From NCBI GenBank assembly GCA_031384605.1, contig JANNAT010000050.1:1-64000 (forward strand): 64,000 nucleotides of DNA, in the 5' to 3' direction. The position numbers were made by a program, and so were the translations under genes. Positions 43,356-52,967 of the stretch are shown here, in pieces. This DNA is from JANNAT01 sp031384605 (GTDB lineage: Bacteria; Pseudomonadota; Alphaproteobacteria; Rhodobacterales; Rhodobacteraceae). The notes below the pieces were generated by a model. The model saw only the letters and a program-made list of their open reading frames with translations, ran no database searches and was not told the origin of the DNA. Position 1 is the first letter of the stretch. Every line of letters begins with the position of its first letter.

Positions 43356-43994
43356 CTATTCCGCGGCCAAAATCTGGTTGGCGTCGCCGCGCGTTACCAC
43401 GGGCTCGTTTATCCGTGTTTCTGCCGCCTCGGCCAGCAGTTGTGCAACCTTGGCCGCATCAGGAATGCAGCGCAGTGCGGGTTGGGTTTTGGCCATATGC
43501 CAAGGCCGCACGTGTGGCCAGCACACCAGATAGGACAGCCGCGTTTCGCCCAAGGTTTGCATCGCAATCGTGCCGGTGCCGGACTTTTTCAAATCAACGC
43601 TGGCCGATCCGATCTGGCGATACGGCAGGTTCAGCGTAACCGTCAGCGCCGCCCCGATCCGCATCGCCACGCGGGCAGTGGTCAGGGTGTAAACCGTCGC
43701 ACGTGCCTGAATGGCTGCGGTGCCAAGTATGATTCCGCACGTCACCAAACCAATCGCAACATACGGCACCATGATGGCCAGAACAGACCCCGGCGAACCA
43801 TCCGACACAACGCTTGCCCGCCAGATGGCAAGTGCTGCAAAATAGCCCGCCACCCAATAAAGCCCCATCGCCTCACGTGCCAAAGCCCAAGTATCAGGCC
43901 GCCCTTGCCAAAGCACTTCTTCGCCCTTTGGCGGCAAGGCCGGCAGGCCCGGAATGGGTTCAATAGCAAAATCGTCGTGCGTATGATCGGTCAT
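43356..43994 (-). CDS. puhB: PuhB, reaction-centre assembly factor
   Basis: 212 residues from ATG 43994 (MTDHTHDDFAIEPIPGLPAL), with GEEVLWQGRPDTWALAREAM, three membrane segments and the PH-like TLTTARVAMRIG repeat. It aids assembly of the RC H subunit. A longer frame reaches into puhA but lacks a ribosome-binding site. Lies 16 bp after puhA. Confidence 0.93.
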   Translation of the reverse strand: MTDHTHDDFAIEPIPGLPALPPKGEEVLWQGRPDTWALAREAMGLYWVAGYFAALAIWRASVVSDGSPGSVLAIMVPYVAIGLVTCGIILGTAAIQARATVYTLTTARVAMRIGAALTVTLNLPYRQIGSASVDLKKSGTGTIAMQTLGETRLSYLVCWPHVRPWHMAKTQPALRCIPDAAKVAQLLAEAAETRINEPVVTRGDANQILAAE

Positions 43995-44010
43995 GACAGC
44001 CCCTTGCGGA

Positions 44011-44769
44011 TCAAAAGCCGCGCTTGCGCTTTGAGGCCGCATACATCGTCCCTCCGGCGAAATACGCACTGATCTTTTCCTCTTCAAGCATCGTTACCGC
44101 AGATGGCGATTTCGTCGCAGGCACGCCGGCGAACAGATCGGATGTGATCGAGTTAATCCGCACCCGGTCTTTTTGAATCTTCACCATCGGCATTGGCACC
44201 AGACGCTTGCCGCCGGTGTTCAGATCAATTTCCAGATAGCGCACCAGCTGTTCGGGGATATCAACCCACATGTCGGAAATCCGGCCGACAACCTCCAGAT
44301 CGCCCGCCTGCACCGGCAATCCGCGCGGATCACGGCCCGCAGCGACCGCAAAACCTGCAGACTGCGCCATTGGTGCAAGTTTGTTATGGCCATGGCCATC
44401 CAGTTCAGGAATATCACGGCGCGGGGCCCATGATGCGGGGCCAACACCATCGACCATCGGATCACCGGTCGGCGCGTGTGGAAAGCCTTCTGACATCGCG
44501 GTGCGACCCAGCGCCACTTCGCGGGCCTCACGCGCGCCATTTGGAAACGTGGCCGATCCACGGCCATGCGGCAGCAGAAATGTCTTTGCCTTTGGCAGTG
44601 GGAAAGGGCCCTGATTGGGGGCCACTTTGCCGTCTTCCGTTTCCATCGGATAGCCTTCGCGCATGTTTTCGGTTTGCAGGTAATAGACCAACAGAGCGAA
44701 AAAGCCCCAGAACAGCCAAATGGCAAGGCTTGCCATGTCGAAGGTTCCAAAGAAATTATTGCCTAGCAT
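44011..44769 (-). CDS. puhA: Photosynthetic reaction centre H subunit
   Basis: 252 residues: one N-terminal membrane helix (MASLAIWLFWGFFALLVYYL, ~residues 12-31), TENMREGYPME after it, and a cytoplasmic PRC-barrel domain with GDLEVVGRISDMWVDIPEQL. Caps L and M on the cytoplasmic side and gates proton delivery to QB. Confidence 0.98.
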   Translation of the reverse strand: MLGNNFFGTFDMASLAIWLFWGFFALLVYYLQTENMREGYPMETEDGKVAPNQGPFPLPKAKTFLLPHGRGSATFPNGAREAREVALGRTAMSEGFPHAPTGDPMVDGVGPASWAPRRDIPELDGHGHNKLAPMAQSAGFAVAAGRDPRGLPVQAGDLEVVGRISDMWVDIPEQLVRYLEIDLNTGGKRLVPMPMVKIQKDRVRINSITSDLFAGVPATKSPSAVTMLEEEKISAYFAGGTMYAASKRKRGF

Positions 44770-44786
44770 AGGGGTATCCTCCGAGT

Positions 44787-46202
44787 TCAGGTTGGAAAGT
44801 CGGCAATGCCGAACTTGCCATCTGGTTGTTTTTGTTCAGTCAAAAGTGTGGTCCGCACTAACGGGCCAAGAACGATAAGTGTTACGAATAACGTCATAAT
44901 TTCAACGTTGTAGACGAAGGTATAGCCAAAGGCAGGACCGTTGCCCGCAGCGCCAAAGAAACCGGTGGCCGCCAAAGAGCCGACGCTGCCCTTGATCGCA
45001 CCGCCAAAAGCAATCGCAAGGCCCGCCGCTGTGGCCTGCGCCGCACCCCAAGCCCCCAGTGACAACCCATTGCCCGAAAGCCCCCGCGCAGGCAGCGCCA
45101 TCGCGGCGGTCAAAGTTGACACCGCAAACAGCCCCATGCCCAAACCAATGCAGGCGGCACCCGCAAAAAACAGAACGACGGATCCCATCATTCCGGCCAA
45201 TAGAACGGCGGCAAACGCTGCAATTCCAACCAGAATGCCCCGCCCCGCCATGCGAAACACATCATGTCCCTGCCCAATCCAACGGCCCGCCAAAACGAAC
45301 CCCAACAATGCGCCCAAGGCATTCGCCGCCGTCAGCCAGGTTGTCGCGCCCACCGTCAGGCCCAAAATCTGGCCGCCATATGGTTCCAGAAGCACATCCT
45401 GCATTTGAAAGCCCAAGGTGCCCAAAACCACGACAACCAACAGCCGCCCGGCGTCGCTGCCCCGGATAAAGTCGCGCCAGGATTCCAGAAACACCGGTGG
45501 CACCACGGCCATCTCGGCAGCGGTCATAGGTTTGACCTTTTCTTGCTGCCATAGGGCAACCATGTTCAAAATCATCGTCAGCGCTGCACAGCCCTGCACA
45601 ACACGGATCAGCAATATCTGATCAAAATCACGCAGCAGCCAGCCGATGATCACCGACGATGCCGCCATGCCCAGCAGGAACATCACATATAGCAGCGCGA
45701 CCACTTTAGGCCGGGTCTCATCCGTCGCCCGGTCAGACGCCAGCGCCAATCCGGCGGTTTGCGTCATGTGCAACCCCAGACCCGTCATCAAAAACGCCAG
45801 CCCCGCCAACGCCTCTCCGGCCCAGGCCGGGCCGTGGATTTGATCCCCCGACAGCACGATCAACGCAAACGGCATGATTGCCAATCCGCCCATCTGCCAA
45901 AGGCTGCCGAACCACAGGTAAGGTATACGCTTCCACCCGATGTGGGATCGGTAATTGTCGCTGCGGTGGCCCAACATTGCGCGAAACGGGGCCGACAGCA
46001 CCGGCAACGCGATCATCATTGCCACAATCGCTGCCGGAACCGACAGCTCAACAATCATCACTCGGTTCAGCGTGCCCAACAGCAGAACCGTGGCCATCCC
46101 AACCGACACCTGAAACAATCCCAGCCGCAAAAGTTGCCGCATTGGCAGGCCTTCAGATGCCGCATTGGCAAACGGCAGCCACGCGCCTGACAATTGCTTC
46201 AT
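44787..46202 (-). CDS. lhaA: LhaA, LH1 assembly protein (PucC/BCD family)
   Basis: 471 residues, about twelve membrane segments, MFS-like: LGTLNRVMIVELSVPAAIVAM, MLGHRSDNYRSHIGWKRIPY and GQGHDVFRMAGRGILVGI. LhaA sits between bchM and puhA and helps insert LH1 or Bchl. ATG at 46202 follows bchM by 17 bp; upstream starts would overlap bchM. A second family member lies at 58396-59691. Confidence 0.94.
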   Translation of the reverse strand: MKQLSGAWLPFANAASEGLPMRQLLRLGLFQVSVGMATVLLLGTLNRVMIVELSVPAAIVAMMIALPVLSAPFRAMLGHRSDNYRSHIGWKRIPYLWFGSLWQMGGLAIMPFALIVLSGDQIHGPAWAGEALAGLAFLMTGLGLHMTQTAGLALASDRATDETRPKVVALLYVMFLLGMAASSVIIGWLLRDFDQILLIRVVQGCAALTMILNMVALWQQEKVKPMTAAEMAVVPPVFLESWRDFIRGSDAGRLLVVVVLGTLGFQMQDVLLEPYGGQILGLTVGATTWLTAANALGALLGFVLAGRWIGQGHDVFRMAGRGILVGIAAFAAVLLAGMMGSVVLFFAGAACIGLGMGLFAVSTLTAAMALPARGLSGNGLSLGAWGAAQATAAGLAIAFGGAIKGSVGSLAATGFFGAAGNGPAFGYTFVYNVEIMTLFVTLIVLGPLVRTTLLTEQKQPDGKFGIADFPT

Positions 46203-46219
46203 ATGTTTCTTGCGAAGGA

Positions 46220-46894
46220 TCACGCCCGATACTCCAGACATTCGGAGATATAAAACCCGCGTGAGATGCGATCGACCTTGCTCACCTTGCCGCCTGTGAC
46301 CTTTGTTAACGTCGCGTGGGCATGGGGGATCATCACGGGTGATCTGTCGGCGCGCGGAAAGGCTTTGCCCAGTGTCCAGAATGTCATCAGAAATGGGGTT
46401 TTTGGGGCCACGGTGAACACCACCGGACCACCAGTGCGCGCGCCCAACCGGGTCAGTGCCGCCGTGATGTCGGCGGTATCGTAATAAATCAGGCTATCCA
46501 TCGCCAGAACATAGTCGAACGCGCCGTAATCTGCAGTCATATCCCCCGCCGCAAACGTGACGCGACCCGCGTGTTCAGTGGGCAAGCGGCTTTGCGCGAT
46601 CTTCACCAACTCGGGCGAGATATCCACCGCCATCACATCAGCCCCGCGCGCCGCCAGTTCCGCCGTCATCTGCCCCGCACCACAGCCTGCATCCAACACC
46701 CGCGCGCCGCGCAGATCGATGGGCAAACGGCCCAACATCAGCGCCCGCATTTTATCGCGGCCCTCGCGCACGGTTTGGCGAATGCGGCTGACCGGGGCGT
46801 CCGAGGTCAACCGCTCCCACACTTTGGTGGCAGAGCGGTCAAAATAGGTTTCCACCCGGTCGCGCGTTGCGGAATAGCACATCGGATCAGCCAT
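46220..46894 (-). CDS. bchM: Mg-protoporphyrin IX methyltransferase
   Basis: 224 residues with SAM motif I VLDAGCGAGQMTAELAARGA (~residues 65-84) and VETYFDRSATKVWERLTSDA near the start. Methylates the C13 propionate of Mg-protoporphyrin IX, the step before the cyclase. Starts 2 bp after bchL. Confidence 0.97.
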   Translation of the reverse strand: MADPMCYSATRDRVETYFDRSATKVWERLTSDAPVSRIRQTVREGRDKMRALMLGRLPIDLRGARVLDAGCGAGQMTAELAARGADVMAVDISPELVKIAQSRLPTEHAGRVTFAAGDMTADYGAFDYVLAMDSLIYYDTADITAALTRLGARTGGPVVFTVAPKTPFLMTFWTLGKAFPRADRSPVMIPHAHATLTKVTGGKVSKVDRISRGFYISECLEYRA

Positions 46895-46896
46895 TT

Positions 46897-47799
46897 TCAG
46901 TCAAAGCCCAGCAGTTCGAAAATCTCGCGATCAGGCAGCGGCGCGGGTGTCATGCCGGGCACTTGCACAGACCGCCACAGCATATCGGCCAGCCGCATGT
47001 ATTCGGCGCGGGCCATCACGATGTCTTCGTCGGCGTCCATTTCAAACAGGGTCTTTTTCTTCAGGCGCGACCGACGGATCGCATCAATATCAGGCATATG
47101 CGCCAAACGGTTAAAGCCGACGCGGGCGCAATAGCGATCCACTTCATTGGTTTCTTTTGACCGGTTGGCCACGCACCCCGCCAGTTGCACCTTGTAATTC
47201 GCTGATTTCGCCTGCACCGCCGCGATGATGCGATTCATCGCATAGATGCTGTCAAAATCATTCGCCGTCACGATTAACGCACGGTCGGCATGCTGCAACG
47301 GGGCGGCAAAGCCCCCGCAAACCACATCGCCCAGAACATCAAAAATCACGATATCGGTTTCTTCCAGCATGTGGTGCTGTTTCAGCAATTTCACGGTCTG
47401 GCCAACAACATAGCCGCCACATCCCGTGCCTGCGGGGGGTCCGCCGGCCTCGATGCATTTCACCCCGTTGAACCCTTCAACAACGTAATCTTCAGGGCGC
47501 AGTTCTTCGGCATGGAAATCGACATCTTTCAGAATGTCGATCACCGTGGGCTGCAAACGCCCCGTCAGGGTAAACGTGCTGTCATGTTTCGGATCGCACC
47601 CGATCTGCAACACGCGCTTGCCCATCATCGAAAACGCTGCTGACAGGTTCGACGAGGTGGTTGATTTGCCAATCCCGCCCTTGCCGTAAACCGAAAACAC
47701 CTTGGCACCTTCGATTTTGGTGTCAGCGTCCTGATGCACTTGCACCGAGCCGTCGCCATCAAGGCCGCGCAGGTTTGGGATTGTATCGAGTGGGCTCAT
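46897..47799 (-). CDS. bchL: Dark-operative protochlorophyllide reductase iron protein
   Basis: 300-residue NifH-like ATPase: VFSVYGKGGIGKSTTSSNLS (~residues 35-54), cluster-ligand segments GTGCGGYVVGQ and DVVCGGFAAPL. Donates electrons to BchN-BchB. The ATG at 47799 (MSPLDTIPNLRG) has GGAAAGAGG upstream and matches the family start; the frame extends 38 codons further without support. Confidence 0.98.
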   Translation of the reverse strand: MSPLDTIPNLRGLDGDGSVQVHQDADTKIEGAKVFSVYGKGGIGKSTTSSNLSAAFSMMGKRVLQIGCDPKHDSTFTLTGRLQPTVIDILKDVDFHAEELRPEDYVVEGFNGVKCIEAGGPPAGTGCGGYVVGQTVKLLKQHHMLEETDIVIFDVLGDVVCGGFAAPLQHADRALIVTANDFDSIYAMNRIIAAVQAKSANYKVQLAGCVANRSKETNEVDRYCARVGFNRLAHMPDIDAIRRSRLKKKTLFEMDADEDIVMARAEYMRLADMLWRSVQVPGMTPAPLPDREIFELLGFD

Positions 47800-47836
47800 A
47801 ACAGGCCTCTTTCCATTGGGGGTTGGGATTGCGCGG

Positions 47837-50800
47837 TCATTCTGCCGCGATCCCTTCCAAACGATCTTCAAGTTCATCAGCGGCGTTTTGCAACGCGGCC
47901 AGGGTGGCGGCATCTGGGGTCCAGTAAGACCGTTCAGATGCTTCGATTAGGCGGTTCGCCATGCGCGCGCTGGCTTGGGGGTTCAACGCCGCCATCCGTT
48001 TTCGCATCGCGTCGTCCAGCACAAAGGTTTCCGACATTCGCTGATAAACCCACGGCTCAACGGCCTGCGTTGTGGCAGACCAACCAAGGGTATTGGTCAC
48101 ATGCGCTTCAATCTGGCGCACGCCTTCGCCGCCGTGGGCAAGCAGGCCTTCGTAAAATTTAGGGTTCAGGGTGCGCGACCGCGCTTCCAGCGCGATCTGG
48201 TCCCGCAAGGTGCGCACTTTGCCGGTGCCACGGGTTTGGTCGCTGATGTAAACCGGCGTATCCGTGCCACGTTGGCGCTTTACGGCGCGGGCAATGCCGC
48301 CCAACGTGTCAAAATAGTGATCCACCGAGGTGACACCCAGTTCAACCGATTCAAGGTTTTGATAGGCCAGATCCACATCTTTCAGCGCGTTTTGCAAAAG
48401 CGCTGCGTTTTTCACAGCCTTGCCATCGCGGCCATAGGCGAAAGATTTGCGCGATTCATAGGCATCGGCCAATTCATCTTCTTCGCCAAAGGCCGATTGA
48501 TCGACAAGCACGTTAACGTTGGACCCATAAGCGCCTTCGGCATTGGAAAACACCCGCAAAGCGGCGGTTTCCATATCGACGCCCATCTTTTCGGCATAGG
48601 CCAGTGAATGCGCGCGAATGAAATTCTGCGCCAACGGTTCATCCGCCGTGGCGCATTTCCACGCGGCTTCGGCCAGCATTTTGGTTTGCAACGGCAGCAG
48701 GTCGCGGAAGATGCCCGACAGCGTCATCAGCACATCAATACGGGGGCGCGAGAGGTCTGCGAGCGGGATCAGATCAGCCCCGCACAGCCGCCCATAGGCG
48801 TCAAACCGCGGCTTTGCGCCCATCAGGGCCAAAGCTTGGGCAATCGGGCCACCATCGGATTTGATATTGTCGCTGCCCCACAAAACCAGCGCCACCGTTC
48901 TCGGCAGGGTAGGGTGGGCATCCAGCAGTTTCGCGGCTTGGGCAGCACCATCGCGCAAGGCGAATTCGGTGGGCATGCGGAACGGGTCAAAGGCGTGGAT
49001 ATTGCGGCCCGTGGGCAGAATTTGCGGCGAACGGATCAGATCGCCACCGGGAACCGGTTCGATGAAATGGCCCCCAAGCGCGCGCAACAGGGCCGGAATT
49101 TCGGTATCTGTCTGCAGTTGCAGATCAATCCGCGCGCGTTCGGTTGCATCCATCGGCGACAGCAGATCAAGGTAACCTTCGCGGGCGGCGGCACTCATCG
49201 GGCGGCCAACCACATGCAAACCATCGGTGATCAGGGCGGACTCAGCCTCTAGCAGCTTCAGCCACAGGGTGCCCGGGTTACGGCCATCCATATCAACGCC
49301 TGCCGCCTGTTCGGCAATCAACCCCTCAAGATCGGCGCGTTCAACCGCCATCGGTGGCAGGGCGCGCCAGCGGGACAGGCTGTCTTTCAACTCAATCAGG
49401 CCTTTATAGAGGCCCGCCGTAGCCAAGGGCGGCGTCAGATGGGTGATGGTGATCGCGTTGCTGCGGCGTTTGGCCAGCGAAGCCTCGGATGGGTTATTGG
49501 CGGCATACAGATAGACGTTCGGCAGCCCACCGATCAACCGATCGGGCCAGCAGTTGCCAGACGCGCCCGCCTGTTTACCCGGCATGAATTCCAACGCGCC
49601 ATGCATGCCGAAATGCAGCAAGACATCCGCGCCGAAGTCTTGGCGTAGGTAGCGATAAAACGCGGTGAACGCATGGGTGGGCGCAAAGCCGCCTTCGAAC
49701 AGCAGGCGCATCGGATCGCCTTCATAGCCGAACACAGGCTGAATGCCGACGAACACATTGCCAAACTGATGGCCCAGCACGAACACCCCGCGCCCATCGC
49801 TTTGTGACCGGCCCGGGGCAGGACCCCAAACGGCTTCAATCTCGGCCAGCCAAGGCGTATCGCGCACTATTGCATCGGCGGTGACGTGGGCCGCCACATT
49901 GGCAGGCTGACCATAGCGCGCGGCATTGCCCTTTAGCACCATGTCGCGCAGGTCATCGACCGATGCAGGTGGGGTCAGATCATGGCCCGCACCCTTCATC
50001 GCGTGCAGCGTGTTGAACAGCGATTCAAAGACCGACAGGTAGGCGGCGGTGCCCACAGCGCCTGCGTTTGGCGGAAAGCCGTAGAGAACGATAGCCACCT
50101 TGCGCGTAGCCACTTCTGACCGGCGCAAGGCTGCCAATCGCAGCACTTTATCCGCTAAAACGGCCACACGTTCGTGGCAGGGGGCCATCGCCTTGGCCTC
50201 AGAATTGCCTTTGCATTTGAACGCACAGCCATTGCAGCCATCCACCCCATGACGGCCCGCAAACACGGTGGGGTTGGTGGCACCATCAATTTCGGGCAGG
50301 GCAATCAGCATGGTGGTTTCAATCGGGCCAAGGCCGGATTTGGTATCGGCCCACTGGCCAAGCGTTTGAAATTCCAGCGGATGTGCTGCAATATAGGGCA
50401 CATCCAGCGCCTTTAGCGCCGCAACCGCCGCAGGGCTGTCATTATAGGCGGGGCCACCGACCAGGCTGAATCCGGTCAGCGACACCATCGCGTCAATGCG
50501 CGGGGTTTGACCGTTCTGGAAATAGCCGTTGATTGCGGGGCGGCCATCAAGGCCACCAGCAAAGGATGGAATGCAGGCAATGCCTTTGGCTTCAAACGCA
50601 CGGATCACGGCGTCGTAATGGGCCGTGTCACCCGCCAGAACGTAAGACCGCAGCATCAGCATGCCGACGGTGGCTTTTACCTGCGCGGGGCGCGGCAGGT
50701 CGGCCAGATTGGTGGTGATGCGCGCGGCCAGATCGGGGTGGTACAGCCCGCAATCGGGGTAATCAATCGGGGCCTTCGACACCCCACCGCGCCATTCCTT

Positions 50801-51406
50801 GCGGTTGGAATAGCGGCCCAGCAAAAAGCGGATCATTTGTTCGATGTTGTCGTCCGACCCGCCCAGCCAATATTGCATCGACAAGAACCAAGCGCGCAAA
50901 TCCTGCGCCTTGCCGGGGATAAAGCGCAGGATTTTCGGCAGGCGGCGCAGCATCGCCATTTGCTTTTCGCCGGAATTGGCGCTGGTCTTGGCAGTTGGTT
51001 TCAGCTTTTTCAACAAAGCCATCGCGGCAGAGGCGGGTTTCGACATATCCAGATCGCCCATTTTCGTCAGCTTGACGATCTGGGCATCGGCGATCACGCC
51101 CACAAACGCATCGGCACGCGCACGCGCGGCGGTCAGTTCGGGCAGGATCGCGTTGATGTGCTCTTCGATGAAAATCAGGTTTGCGATAACGATATCAGCG
51201 GTTTCAAGCGCGGTCTTGCAGCGCGCCAAGGATGCAGGGTTTTCGGCCCATTCAGCGGCGGCGTGGACAGTGACCGAAAGTCCGGGGAAATCTTTGGCCA
51301 ATCGCGGTGTGATCCGCGCGGCGGGGCCAGCGGCATGTTGATCAAGCGTGACCACAACGATGTTGTAGCCAACGCGGGTGCCGTGAAGGGGGGTGTCAGC
51401 GCGCAT
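47837..51406 (-). CDS. bchH: Magnesium chelatase, porphyrin-binding subunit H
   Basis: 1189 residues, the normal size. CobN-like motifs: VFGYEGDPMRLLFEGGFAPT, LHFGMHGALEFMPGKQAGAS and VNVLVDQSAFGEEDELADAY. Binds protoporphyrin IX and receives Mg2+ with BchI/BchD. ATG at 51406 overlaps the bchB stop by 11 bp; the longer frame lies inside bchB. Confidence 0.98.
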   Translation of the reverse strand: MRADTPLHGTRVGYNIVVVTLDQHAAGPAARITPRLAKDFPGLSVTVHAAAEWAENPASLARCKTALETADIVIANLIFIEEHINAILPELTAARARADAFVGVIADAQIVKLTKMGDLDMSKPASAAMALLKKLKPTAKTSANSGEKQMAMLRRLPKILRFIPGKAQDLRAWFLSMQYWLGGSDDNIEQMIRFLLGRYSNRKEWRGGVSKAPIDYPDCGLYHPDLAARITTNLADLPRPAQVKATVGMLMLRSYVLAGDTAHYDAVIRAFEAKGIACIPSFAGGLDGRPAINGYFQNGQTPRIDAMVSLTGFSLVGGPAYNDSPAAVAALKALDVPYIAAHPLEFQTLGQWADTKSGLGPIETTMLIALPEIDGATNPTVFAGRHGVDGCNGCAFKCKGNSEAKAMAPCHERVAVLADKVLRLAALRRSEVATRKVAIVLYGFPPNAGAVGTAAYLSVFESLFNTLHAMKGAGHDLTPPASVDDLRDMVLKGNAARYGQPANVAAHVTADAIVRDTPWLAEIEAVWGPAPGRSQSDGRGVFVLGHQFGNVFVGIQPVFGYEGDPMRLLFEGGFAPTHAFTAFYRYLRQDFGADVLLHFGMHGALEFMPGKQAGASGNCWPDRLIGGLPNVYLYAANNPSEASLAKRRSNAITITHLTPPLATAGLYKGLIELKDSLSRWRALPPMAVERADLEGLIAEQAAGVDMDGRNPGTLWLKLLEAESALITDGLHVVGRPMSAAAREGYLDLLSPMDATERARIDLQLQTDTEIPALLRALGGHFIEPVPGGDLIRSPQILPTGRNIHAFDPFRMPTEFALRDGAAQAAKLLDAHPTLPRTVALVLWGSDNIKSDGGPIAQALALMGAKPRFDAYGRLCGADLIPLADLSRPRIDVLMTLSGIFRDLLPLQTKMLAEAAWKCATADEPLAQNFIRAHSLAYAEKMGVDMETAALRVFSNAEGAYGSNVNVLVDQSAFGEEDELADAYESRKSFAYGRDGKAVKNAALLQNALKDVDLAYQNLESVELGVTSVDHYFDTLGGIARAVKRQRGTDTPVYISDQTRGTGKVRTLRDQIALEARSRTLNPKFYEGLLAHGGEGVRQIEAHVTNTLGWSATTQAVEPWVYQRMSETFVLDDAMRKRMAALNPQASARMANRLIEASERSYWTPDAATLAALQNAADELEDRLEGIAAE

Positions 51407-52967
51407 AATGGGCTTTTGCCTCATACAGGGTTTCGACGCTGATCCGCGCAATGCCTTTGCCGCTGGCATATTTTTCTGTGTTGCGACGGGCTTTACCACG
51501 CACAAAGAACGGGATCTTTTTCAGCTCATTTTCGGCATCCGAAAGCCAGATGATGTTGGCGGTGGTTTCTTCGACAACCGCGGCGGTTTCGGTGGGCATT
51601 TGTTCCCCATCAACCGCGGCCGCAGGGGCGGCTTCCAGCCCTGCCTCACGCGGTTTGTGTTGACCGCCATGATGGGATGCACCGGCATCGTCATGGAATT
51701 CGAAATCATCGCGGAACATGTGCAGCAGGTGTTCTTCCAGACCCATCACCAAGGGGTGCACCCAGGTGTCAAAGATCACATTGGCACCTTCCCAACCCAT
51801 TTGGGGCGAATAACGGGCCGGGAAATCCTGAACATGCACGGGGGCGGAAATCACGGCGCAGGGAATGCCCAGACGTTTGCCGATGTGACGCTCCATCTGG
51901 GTGCCAAGGATCATTTCGGGCTGCAGTGCCTCTATCGCGGCCTCAACCTCTAGATAATCATCGGAAATCAGCGCCTCAACCCCGAATTCCTTGGCCAGCG
52001 CGCGGATCGGGCGGGCCATTTCGCGGTTGAAACAGCCCATGCCGCAAACCTCAAACCCCATCTCGTCACGGGCAATCCGGGCGGCGGCGGCGACATGGGT
52101 GCCGTCGCCGAAAATAAACACGCGCTTGCCAGTGAGGTAGGTGCTGTCAACCGACCGGGTCCACCATGGCAGGCGCAGACGGCTGGTGTCGGATTTCACC
52201 GGCAGGCCGGTTATCTTGCTGACCTCGGCCAGAAAATCACGGGTGGCCCCGACGCCGATGGGCACGATCTTGGTATAAGGCTGTTTCAGGTTGGTTTCCA
52301 ACCAGCGCGCGGCGGATTCGGCGTGTTCGGGATACATCAGCACGTTGAAATGCGCGGCCCCTAGGCGGGCAATATCGGACGGGCGCGATCCCATCGGGCC
52401 CACCACGTTCACACCAATGCCCATATCCGACAACAGCCGCGTCACTTCGACGATATCATCGCGGTGGCGAAACCCCAATGCCGTGGGGCCGATCAGGTTG
52501 GCGGTGATATGTTCGCTGCGCGCAACCGGTTTGGCCAGATGACGCACGATCTGCAAGAACGTCTCGTCGGTGCCGAAGCCTTCTTTGCGCTGATAGCTGG
52601 GCAGGTCGAGGGCAATCACCGGAATGCCAAGGTTCATACTGCCCGCAAGGCCAGCCGGATCATCTTGAATCAACTCGGCGGTGCAAGAGGCACCCACGAT
52701 CAGCGCCTCGGGCTTGAAGCGGTCAACGGCGTCCCGGCAGGCGGTTTTGAACAGACCCGCCGTATCGCCGCCCAGATCGCGCGCCTGAAAGGTGGTATAA
52801 GTGACTGGCGGGCGATGATCGCGGCGTTCGATCATTGTGAACAAAAGGTCGGCATAGGTATCGCCTTGCGGGGCGTGCAAAACGTAATGCAAACCCTTCA
52901 TGCCGGTGGCGACACGCATCGCGCCCACGTGCGGCGGGCCTTCGTATGTCCACACGGTCAGCTTCAT
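51396..52967 (-). CDS. bchB: Protochlorophyllide reductase subunit B
   Basis: 523 residues, starting MKLTVWTYEGPPHVGAMRVA. Asp36 in HAPQGDTYADLL is present; in R. capsulatus this Asp is the unusual fourth ligand of the NB cluster. GASCTAELIQDDPAGLAG and the catalytic-region VFIFGDGTHVAAAARIARDE are also seen. With BchN and BchL it reduces ring D in the dark. Overlaps bchN by 4 bp. Confidence 0.98.
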   Translation of the reverse strand: MKLTVWTYEGPPHVGAMRVATGMKGLHYVLHAPQGDTYADLLFTMIERRDHRPPVTYTTFQARDLGGDTAGLFKTACRDAVDRFKPEALIVGASCTAELIQDDPAGLAGSMNLGIPVIALDLPSYQRKEGFGTDETFLQIVRHLAKPVARSEHITANLIGPTALGFRHRDDIVEVTRLLSDMGIGVNVVGPMGSRPSDIARLGAAHFNVLMYPEHAESAARWLETNLKQPYTKIVPIGVGATRDFLAEVSKITGLPVKSDTSRLRLPWWTRSVDSTYLTGKRVFIFGDGTHVAAAARIARDEMGFEVCGMGCFNREMARPIRALAKEFGVEALISDDYLEVEAAIEALQPEMILGTQMERHIGKRLGIPCAVISAPVHVQDFPARYSPQMGWEGANVIFDTWVHPLVMGLEEHLLHMFRDDFEFHDDAGASHHGGQHKPREAGLEAAPAAAVDGEQMPTETAAVVEETTANIIWLSDAENELKKIPFFVRGKARRNTEKYASGKGIARISVETLYEAKAHYAR